Source: Cristatella mucedo
Lineage: Eukaryota; Bryozoa; Phylactolaemata; Cristatellidae
DNA: 64,000 nt
Assembly (NCBI GenBank): GCA_009760855.2
Contig: WPIO01000166.1
Coordinates: 1 to 64,000 of the forward strand
Direction of reading: 5' to 3'
The position numbers and the translations under genes are program-made. The notes under the pieces are model-generated. The model searched no databases and was not told the DNA's origin. It saw only the letters and a program-made list of their open reading frames with translations. Numbering within the stretch: the first letter of the stretch is position 1; each line of letters starts with the position of its first letter. Positions 55,163 through 64,000 of the stretch are shown here, one piece after another.

Positions 55163-55210
55163 CTCACTCGACCACCTCATTCACAATTCTGGATGAGGTG
55201 GTCGAGTGAG
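55163..55210. repeat. Hairpin, 18-bp perfect arms
   Basis: CTCACTCGACCACCTCAT, a 12-base spacer, then the exact reverse complement. About 750 bases upstream of the gene C ATG, in its 5' intron or promoter region. Confidence 0.8.
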
Positions 55211-55649
55211 GCACAATGAGGATGCTCCCACCAGCTGCTGAGAAAAGGAGCTGTACCTGCCCGCATGCAATCGAACTACAGTGGCTGTTTTCCCAGCTGC
55301 AAATAAAGAAGATGTGAGAGCACCTTATCCGTCTATGAGTCTTGAGACGTCGGATCTGTTGGCACAGTTGATTAGATTGAATGCCGGAAGTGCTGACTTC
55401 GTGAGTTCCGGAACAAAAAATGCTGGCAAATACCAACTCACGTTCTGACAACACCTTCCTAAGTAATGCTGACATCAATACAAGCCTTCACCGACCGGCC
55501 GACCGGAGATTGTTGAGCACCTCCGTAAATCCCAGCCCCTGCACAAGGTTCCACCCGTACCCTATACGACAGGTGACTTCCGATCCCGGCTAGCTAGCAG
55601 GCATACAGCAGCTTGGGCTCAATGCTAGAACTCACCGACCGGCAGAGCT

Positions 55650-55860
55650 TTAAAACAAAACCTTGAAGTCAATCCGTTGCTTGACTGATAGCCAGTGCAG
55701 GTCGGCAAGAAGGGGAGTAATGTGGCAACTGCGACGCTCACGACAGACAAGCCTAGCTGCAGAGTTTTGCACCAGCTGCAATCGCCTGATCGCACATGCC
55801 GGTAGGCTAGCGAACAGTGAGTTGCAGAAGTCGAGACGGGATGTCACAAATGTATGGACC
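55650..55860 (-). mobile_element. LINE-1 family RT C-terminal fragment
   Basis: Minus-strand translation: MTSRLDFCNSLFASLPACAI, RLQLVQNSAARLV, LADLHWLSVKQRIDFKVL. This is the standard SRLDYCN...RLQ.VQNAAARL block of CR1/L2-type RTs. No 3' UTR remains. Confidence 0.6.
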
Positions 55861-56237
55861 CCCGACGTGTATGGCTCCCCGAAGCCGCTGCCACGTTTTT
55901 ATTTATTTTTATAATTTTAAGATGCGCCCTTATATAATGCGCGGGATTTGACGATTTATATAAAATATATTTTACGTAAGATGCAACCATATAAAAGACC
56001 CACCGTGGGTGCAGGGTACACGAAACTGTGTATAAGACGAGTCATATACACGCGAAAATACTGTATATACATATATACCTGTATTCTTAGTTACAAATTC
56101 ATCAACATAGAGATGGAATGTCCTACCCCGGGGAGGGGATGAAAAAGGTCTGGGGGAATGTCCTAGGGTCCACCAGGGGGGGGGAATATCTGGGAAAAAC
56201 GTCCGAGGGAGGGAATGTCCTACGACCCGCCACGTCT

Positions 56238-56330
56238 GCGAGATCGCTATCCAAAACTCTCCTGTGTAATGACAGCATAGTCTTTGTGTCTATGTGGAGT
56301 TACTTACGTTGCATTACTAATGATATTAAC
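56238..56330 (+). mobile_element. LINE-2 family extreme 3' end
   Basis: CGCTATCCAAAACTCTCCTG, then GTGGAGTTACTTACGTTGCA. About 90 bases. Confidence 0.4.
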
Positions 56331-56592
56331 AATTGAAAACATCCATGGCTCTGGCAGACGAGTAGTTGAGGCGGTTCAAATCGTACTCGTTTGATCTTGT
56401 TCAATCCGTGTCGTATGAGGGTTAAGCCTCTTCCACGTGACCATTCCCCTGTCGAGTCTCACGAGGTTCCATCCACTGTCCTTTGGTGATCTCCGTTTAT
56501 ACTACACCTCTGGGAAAGTTATTTTAAGCCTATCAAATCGACAATCACCTTTACGCTAGTGATAGTCAGCTGCCTTTGTCACTCTAATAAAA

Positions 56593-56756
56593 TCTAGCTT
56601 ATTTAGCAGCCTTTTTTGGATGGCACCCGAAGGGACTTTACGGCAATCACCACTAGGGGCAAAAAAGGATCGCCAACCGCACGATTTGAACCCATAATCT
56701 CGAAACCGAGGTCGTAAAAAGCAACCGCCTTGCCAAGCCTGTCATCACAGCTAACC
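56593..56756 (-). mobile_element. SINE-A copy
   Basis: Reverse complement: TTTAGCAGCCTTTTTTGGAT, GGATCGCCAACCGCACGATT, AAGCAACCGCCTTGCCAAGC. Confidence 0.45.
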
Positions 56757-57079
56757 AACTATCGAAATTTGCTGCAGCAACTGTTAAACTGAATTCTTTC
56801 TTTACAGACATTTGATCTTGAATTTTTCCTAATTTTCTTAAAATTAACAACGATGAACCCGAGCTGCTACTCACAAAACACCCCACGTGCATGGCTGGAC
56901 TAGAAGACTTTGCTCTTGGTGGTGCAGTTGTGCGACCATCACCATGTGCTCGGAATTTAGTTGTTATCTTTACAAACTGCCAAACTTTTGAAAGTTTCAT
57001 GAAGACGAATACCTCCACCTGCATAAACGGTGGTTAACGAACAATTATGCTAGTTCCTTGGTTTTCTCGGCGAAATTAT

Positions 57080-57185
57080 AGCAATTTCCTCTTGGCTGGG
57101 TTACCAAGGAAAACCACTAGGCCAGTGCCGCTGGTGATAAATGTGGCTACAAGACTAATTAACAAATCTCAGAGGCTTGAACATG
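57080..57185 (+). mobile_element. LINE-2 family RT C-terminal fragment
   Basis: CTTGGCTGGGTTACCAAGGA and ATGTGGCTACAAGACTAATT parallel 25855-25945 of the reference copy. Degenerate. Confidence 0.35.
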
Positions 57186-58481
57186 CTTTGGAATATGACG
57201 AGCTTGTGTGACCCCACAAAAACTTTTTTTTATATATCTGCAACGCAGCCAAATCTCGAAGCTTGCCCTTTGTCTACATTTTTGTCATCTTAACGGTTGC
57301 TACTACTTCCCCCATCACTCAAATTATGGTAGCAGCTGGCGGCTGCTTTAATAGAGCTGAATCCTTCGACATGTACCGACGTTATTACAGCTGCACATCC
57401 TAGTGATTTCAGCCGAAGCCCTGTAGTACCCTTTCGCCATACACCTCCAAGCAAAGGCCCTTTCTGTGTGTAAACATGGTTTAAATAAAAGTAAGAATGC
57501 ATTTGATATATCGCCTTCAGAGAACTCGATCTCTTTGTAGGCATCTTTGGATCTATCAGCCAAGGCCAGAGGCAACAGGCGTCGCCAGGCTTTCGGAGGC
57601 CATCTTTTGTACCGCAGTCTGCTCAGTGCAATAGGCATCGGCTTCAACGTGAGCTTCAGTCCACATCGGTAGCAAAAGCAACATTTGTCACTCAGCATGG
57701 TCTGCGTTTTGAGTGAGATCGGCTGCCATTGCGTGGAGCTAAGGGGTGGAAGCATACCGGCGTGTGAGATAGGATTGGATCGGAGGCATTAAAACGGCGG
57801 AGCTAGCTAAATCAGCCAGATCGTGACTATTGATCCCTATGCGTGGTTACTGTATTATAACGGCTATTAACCGACTGTTCAATAATATTTTCCCGAAGCC
57901 GCATACAAGCAGAAGCCATGAGATAAGCTGCCTTTTTCTTATCAGAATCAGCATTAGCACCGGTTCTGATTTGAGCTCCAGATCACCGAGCCTACGCCCA
58001 GGTCGCGTCTGTGGTTGAACGCATGTAACCATCCGTCGCTGTCAAATAATATTTAGACTCGTACACGCTGTGGATGTAGACTTTTTATGGGAAAGTACCA
58101 GGGGAAAACAAACAGAATGCACGTCAGGTATGATTTGAGTGACTTGTTTTTATAACTGATTTTACAAATCATTCAGTTTCGAATGAGACTTAAGATATTC
58201 TGCTAATACGGTATTTTTTGTAAATTCCTCTAAAGCTGTTTACGTATTGATAATGCCTCTCACCAACATTTCCTTTTAAAAATTACTCGTGTCTACTTTG
58301 CTAATAATTATGTAGCATATTTCTGTAAATCGGGTTTCGGTGAACAATTCTGACTACTAGGTTATTTCAGAAGGTGAAGAAGGCAGGCTAGAACAGAATA
58401 AGTGAGAGGCATTATTTGCGTGGCCAGACGAACAAACAAGCAGTCGTAACAGACGCTCACGGTAATTGTAGGGGTAAACAT
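57186..58481. other. Intergenic with an unclassified repeat
   Basis: 57555-57745 (minus strand) resembles 60600-60800 (minus strand): both contain CGCAGACC(A/C), GA(A)GCTCA and CACTGAGCAG/AGAGCACTC blocks in the same order. Otherwise nothing recognised. Confidence 0.25.
57495..57550 (-). mobile_element. LINE-1 family extreme 3' end
   Basis: ATGCATTTGATATATCGCCT, then TCAGAGAACTCGATCTCTTT. About 55 bases only. Confidence 0.35.
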
Positions 58482-59345
<864 letters not shown>

Positions 59346-61119
59346 CAACTTACATGTCGTATCCCTGTCTGACTAGCTGGAATTTTAGAAGTGTAACGTA
59401 ACTGAAACAAATTATACTTTATTGGGGAGCTAATGTGATCGTCGAACAAAAGGTCACTTTGAGACGTAACACTTGGATTTCGTGCCAGTTCAACAGGAGA
59501 TATGCTGGAAGAGGTCATTTATAGCGTTAGCCTTTCCCGTTTATGAATCACAATTGGTTTACCCGTAACTAGTTAGTTTATTTTTATCGCCATTCAATTT
59601 AGGATAATTGAGACATTTATCGTCCCACCCTGGTCAGCCACTTCTGTTTAATACCAGCACCTAACACCAGTTGTAAAATAAGCACGGGCAGCAGCTTGAG
59701 ATGCAACCAGCAGTAAGGAACGAGAACAAAATTGAGGTAATTCAACATGGCTGGATCCGACGATAAGTAACTAGGAAGCGTTTGGCCGTATTGAAATGCC
59801 AGCTAGACCGTATGTGGCCAACGGTCCAGATTTTAGCTATCTATGCTTTTTATGAAAATGAAAACCACCTTTTTACGTCGGTGACCAAAGATGGTATAGG
59901 CTAAGTAACACAGACTTTATCTAGCGAACTGTGGACCGTTCGTGTGCATGCGTAAGATTACAAATCAACGGCAAAGAGAAAGCCTTGTGCATGCATATTG
60001 AGGTCCCGCTGTCACGAAGGTGACTCGGCTCAACTCGACTCTTATTTGTGGCGTAGACAAAGAGACACAAGGTGGTAAGCCCACGAGAGCTTTTAAAGCG
60101 ACCATATGGACTCTCTGAATAAACGTCTTGCAAGCAGGCAGACTAGGACGGAAACACACTAGCTTTCTATTTTACAAACGTCCTCATGCACGGCCATCAA
60201 ATTATTTTGGAGGAAGCTTGATTAACTATCTCTTTCGGCAAAGAAATGCTAGACGGTAGTAACTGGCTGCATCTGAAAGTGACACCTACCGTGAAAGCTG
60301 TGAGGGTCTGATTACTGTCGCACTCTATCAGCGTTCGGCGGCGTTCAAAAAGTCGAGCGACCGCCTCAAGAGAAACGAGCGTGACGAAATTCGCCGAAGA
60401 TCGTAATTAGACCGGAAGCAGAAGCAGTTGACGTGGCTGATCGTGGGCGTTTCGACGATCGGTGGCAAACCGGCAGTATTCTTCAGCTGTCTGCCTATCT
60501 CTATCTCTTCTTCTAGAAATGTCTGCTGTACGAGGCACGTCGGAGTGACTTCGACCGAAACGCTCTTGTACCCTTACGCCGGACGTCTACAAGACAAGAC
60601 TCCTTATCAGTGCAAACGTGGTTTATTACCCCAGGCTGCAGGCGATTGGTGCCGCCGGCCTTTCAGCGGTCCTCTGCTGCTCCACAGACTACTCTGTCAA
60701 GAGTGCTCTGTGCTAATTTGAGCTTCGGTCCCTATCCGTATCACAAGCACGAGATGTGAGCTCAGCTGGGTCTGCGCTTGAGCGTGTTTGTCAGGGTGCT
60801 AAGGTAGGGGCAGACCGAAATAAATATTGGGATATCCGAAAAGATTGGACGTCAAATACTCATCGGGATTACCTACGGAACCAACGCCCACTGCGTACAC
60901 TGCTGGCGTGAGCTAGGACGTTACACCAGTAGCCGCTACAGCCCCAGTGTTGCACTACTGCCTGGCGCACCGTTATGAACGCATCTACTTTCTCAATTTA
61001 ACTTTCACTTGCAATCTAATGACTACCAGCTCTACCCATTTTTGCGTCATTCTAAGATTTCATTTTTTGTAGACTCTCTCAATTCCCACGCCGTTTTTAA
61101 ACGACCAAAGGTTTTATAA
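59346..61119. other. Intergenic, nothing firm
   Basis: Apart from the unclassified repeat at 60600-60800, no element or exon was identified. Confidence 0.3.
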
Positions 61120-61345
61120 TTATAATATTAGTAATGTTTTGGATACAGCGCCCTCAGAGAACTCAATTTCTTCTTCAAACTTTACATTTGCTGCACAGAA
61201 AGCACGATCGAATTTTTAGCGGTAGTACGCTCGATAACTAGCAAGATTAACACTGTTAGGATTGACATGCACAGGGTCGGCATGCTAGTTTGTTCAGTTG
61301 CAGCATGCGCAGTGTCAGCAGGCATGAGCACATCAAGAATGAATA
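61120..61345 (-). mobile_element. LINE-1 family 3' fragment
   Basis: Tail ATACAGCGCCCTCAGAGAAC followed by 3' UTR with GACATGCACAGGGTCGGCAT. Confidence 0.5.
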
Positions 61346-61654
61346 GTTTCAAACATTTCAATCGGCATTCAAGTGGCAGCACTTCACTGAAGCTGGTCTC
61401 CCCTGTGCAACAAATGACGTCCTATATAGCAACGAAAACGGGAACGTCACTGCCCTAGCGCTACTAGACTTAATGGCTGCTTTCGCTACCTACGGTCACG
61501 ATGTCCTACTTGAACAATTTAGATCAAAGATCATTCTGTCAGACGAGGCGGCTGCGGCGGTGGCGGCGAGAAGCGGCCGGCGAGCGGCCGCTGCGAGTCT
61601 CTACATGCAGCAATACGGTTTTAATGTTTCAGATATTGGCTCTTGCTTACCATT

Positions 61655-61945
61655 TTATTCATGTTTTTTATCAAGCATGATACCGCTCACCATTCGACCG
61701 TGTTTCCTTTGCAGCAAATGTAAAGCGCACAAAAAGAGATTGAGTTTTCTAACCGCACTTTATCAAGTGTATTACTGTTATTATTATTATTATTATTTGT
61801 TGTGTGAGATGAAGACTGTTGGCTACCGAGTGCTCACCGAAAGCCGTTTAGGCTGCTAGTGCGATACACAAAACTCGCCTGCGTAACACTCACATAGTCT
61901 TTGTGGCTTTGTGGAGTTACGGACGGAGTTACATTACATTCTCTG
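61655..61945 (+). mobile_element. LINE-1 tail followed by LINE-2 tail
   Basis: 61655-61798 is a forward LINE-1 end (GTTTCCTTTGCAGCAAATGT, then ATT repeats). From 61800 the sequence is the LINE-2 3' end (GACTGTTGGCTACCGAGTGC, then GTGGAGTTACGGACGGAGTT). The two are directly abutted. Confidence 0.5.
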
Positions 61946-62069
61946 ACTATCATTCGCGGTGTTATAGAGTTTTTGCGAGACCGGGCTGTCCTTTTGGAGA
62001 CCCGGGGACCCGCCAATGTGTTGGTGATATGTACGGTATCAAGCTAACACAACCAAGCAGAAGCAAACA

Positions 62070-62126
62070 AGTAGCGTGCTTGGGCGTGCTTGGGCGTGCT
62101 TGGGCGTGCTTGGGCGTGTATGGGCC
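62070..62126. repeat. 10-bp tandem repeat
   Basis: GCTTGGGCGT repeated about four times, ending with the variant GTATGGGC. Confidence 0.75.
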
Positions 62127-62187
62127 GGCAACTCTGAAAAAACGAAGACAGTCGCGGCCACCTGCGAGTGGCCACCTACGAGTGCTG

Positions 62188-62362
62188 TGAGCCATGACGG
62201 CGCACAGTAGGTGCGGCGGTTGCTTTTCACGACCTCAGTCCCGAGGTTGTAGATTCGAATCCTGCGGTGGGCGATCCTTTATTGTCATCGCAAGTGGGGG
62301 TGACAGCCGTAAAGGCTTTTCTGTCGCCATACAAAAGAGGCTGTTAAATCAGCAAGTATTGT
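62188..62362 (+). mobile_element. SINE-A copy
   Basis: GTGAGCCATGACGGCGCACA, box B AGATTCGAATCC, body GGCGATCCTTTATTGTCATC, tail GCCATACAAAAGAGGCTGTT. Confidence 0.55.
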
Positions 62363-62387
62363 AGTATTACATCTAGTATTGTAGTAT

Positions 62388-62520
62388 TAAATAAATATAT
62401 ATATATATATATATATATATGCGTGTGTCATATGTTTATTATATATATGCATGTATAATATATATATATATTTATTTATTTATTTATTTATTTTTATTTT
62501 TATTTATTTATTTATTTATA
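62388..62520. repeat. TA and TTTA repeats
   Basis: TA runs, then TTTA repeats, following the SINE-A tail at 62362. Confidence 0.85.
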
Positions 62521-62764
62521 ACTACATCATATTTAGTATTGTAGTATTATAGGTAGTAGTATATCAGCTCGTATCGCATATTTTTAAGTGGCCATCCACG
62601 CGCGAATGTCGGCGATCCCTGGATGCTTCAAGGATGAGTTTTAAGCAAGTCGGATGCGGGTCATGGTTAATAGTCAAGGATGGGTGGAAGTGCAAGTCAA
62701 GGATAAAAGGCCAACGTCAAGATTAGTAGTAAAGGATACGCAGAGCGGGCAGGCTACCGGCTCC

Positions 62765-63020
62765 CACTCTGCCTATCCTTGACTCTTAACCTTGTAACGT
62801 CTGCCTATCCGTCTGTAACCTCTGCCTATCCGTCTGTAAACTCTGCCTATCCTTGACTTGTAACCTCGTAAGGTCCACCAATCTGTCCGTAACCTTCGAT
62901 AATGATGGACTCTTAACCTTGTAACCTCTGCCTACCCGGCTGTAACGTCTGCGTCTCCTTGACTCTTAACCTTGTAACGTCTGCCTATCCATCTGTAACC
63001 TCTGCCTATTCTTGACTCCC
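62765..63020. repeat. Degenerate tandem repeat
   Basis: Phrases CTGCCTATCCGTCTGTAACC and CTTGACTCTTAACCTTGTAA alternate about six times. The stretch just upstream (AAGTCAAGGATAAA) carries the reverse complement of the CTTGACT phrase. Confidence 0.65.
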
Positions 63021-63035
63021 AAGGCTGTAGTCGCA

Positions 63036-63076
63036 CTCAATGGCTGTAGTCGCACTCAACGACTACAGCCATTGAG
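63036..63076. repeat. Hairpin, 17-bp perfect arms
   Basis: CTCAATGGCTGTAGTCG, spacer CACTCAA, then the exact reverse complement. The sequence GCTGTAGTCGCACTCAA is also directly repeated. Confidence 0.8.
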
Positions 63077-63079
63077 AGT

Positions 63080-63853
63080 GAGTATTTGAATTGATGAGCT
63101 GATCATGTTGGTGTTGCCTGCCAATCTGATTATGTAATTACGGAGCTGCTAGTGCTGAATCTGTAAGTCTGAATCTGAGGGTTTGAGAATTTTTCTCTTT
63201 ATGGCGTAGACTTTTATCTTGTGTCAGTAATCTGCATTGAATGATAAACCTAACCACTACTTATGTCTGTACGATAGTAAAACTGGAGCTGAGGGATGAG
63301 CTCTGTTAAATCAAGCTGAATAAAATCTCGCTTTTAGTCAATCGGTACAAACTGGTATTTCTTGCAGGCATATTTGACATGTAAATGTATTAAATGCAGA
63401 GATCTTAGTCCAGAAAAGTTACTGATATATTTCCGTTACTGTGGTTACAAGTTAACGATATATGACTGCTTAATGTGTAGCTTTCCTCACTTTGACCTCC
63501 TAAAGTGTACAAACATGTTGAAAATGTCGATAATTGTAATCCCGGTAAAAGTGATTCGATTGTCCTTAATTTTATTACTGTGCCTATAACATGAATGAAA
63601 CCCCTTGTTGAGAAACTCGTAAATAGTTTCAAGAACTGCACTGTGCAGGGCCAAATCCGGTGTCGGGTGTGCAAAGTATGTGGTCACTAAGTGACATCGG
63701 CTCTTTCGTCTTCTCGCACAATCTTTTCACATCACCAGTTTCTGCCTTCTGTAGTCTAGCACAAGTTTTAACAATAATGACCGCGAGCTTGAGATCAGTG
63801 TTCGGTTTGTATAGGAGTGCTGTCCTTAACTAACTGCTTGTTCACTTGCTCAG
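63080..63853. other. Right edge spacer before a candidate exon
   Basis: AT-rich, without recognised repeats. If the exon at 63854 is real this is intron. Confidence 0.3.
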
Positions 63854-63981
63854 GTTGTGCGTTTGACCAGCAGAAGCCGTCTAACGAAGCGATGGCGAGG
63901 CGGACTGCCAGGTCTGCACCTGGCTCTATCACAGGACAGTTTCAAGCTGTCATAGCAAAGAGCACTGCGATCGTAACATAG
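63854..63981 (+). CDS. Candidate C-terminal exon of an unseen plus-strand gene
   Basis: A strong acceptor (TTCACTTGCTCAG) precedes a phase-1 reading CAFDQQKPSNEAMARRTARS, followed by APGSITGQFQ and ending at a TAG at 63979. No recognised domain. The composition looks coding, but the upstream exons were not identified and the window ends 20 bases later. Confidence 0.3.
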
Positions 63982-64000
63982 TAACATAAAATATATAATC

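Larger units (their letters stand above)
54413..55649. other. Gene C 5' intron/upstream region
   Basis: Contains the partial SINE-A (54712-54785) and the 55163-55210 hairpin. The predicted non-coding first exon was not located. Confidence 0.3.

Overview
The window looks like the nuclear genome of an invertebrate animal; I cannot name the phylum. The evidence is intron-rich genes with canonical GT-AG junctions, a TRIM-type (RING, B-box, coiled-coil) gene, Ig-like extracellular exons flanked by phase-1 introns, tRNA-derived SINEs, two CR1/L2-like LINE families, hAT and Tc1 debris, one solo LTR and very many microsatellites. No prokaryotic gene organisation, rRNA or stand-alone tRNA gene was recognised. 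All gene models were built by hand from reading frame, splice motifs and phase agreement between exons. None has been tested against transcripts or databases.

Three multi-exon genes can be supported. Gene A (plus strand, about 1.15-20.9 kb) appears to encode a single-pass membrane receptor. It has a TATA box, a signal-peptide exon, at least three Ig-like exons with an unusual four-cysteine pattern, a Ser/Thr stalk plus transmembrane exon, and a Lys/Ser/Ala-rich cytoplasmic tail that includes two tandemly duplicated exons. Nearly all its exons are symmetrical phase 1-1. Gene B (plus strand, 23.3-34.5 kb) has six exons that join in phase to give a 400-residue protein: a transposase-like helix-turn-helix at the N-terminus, then a long low-complexity tail. 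Gene C (minus strand, 54.4-48.3 kb) has four coding exons that join in phase to give a 747-residue TRIM protein with RING, two B-boxes, a coiled coil and a probable beta-propeller-like C-terminus. A partial copy of its last exon could serve as an alternative terminal exon.

The rest is mostly repeats. One SINE family (SINE-B) carries the same 3' tail as the local LINE-1 family, suggesting a LINE/SINE pair. Long CT microsatellites occur only at 0-31 kb and always as CT on the plus strand, the sense strand of genes A and B. Introns of gene B hold a 78-unit CTG tract, seven identical 62-bp units each carrying an octamer-like motif, and a perfect 16-bp-arm hairpin. A solo LTR lies at 39.1-40.4 kb. 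The stretches at 34.5-39.1, 40.4-48.3 and 54.5-64 kb hold dispersed-repeat remnants and a few weak candidate exons. Occasional frame breaks inside otherwise good exons, together with long homopolymers, suggest either decay or residual assembly indels.
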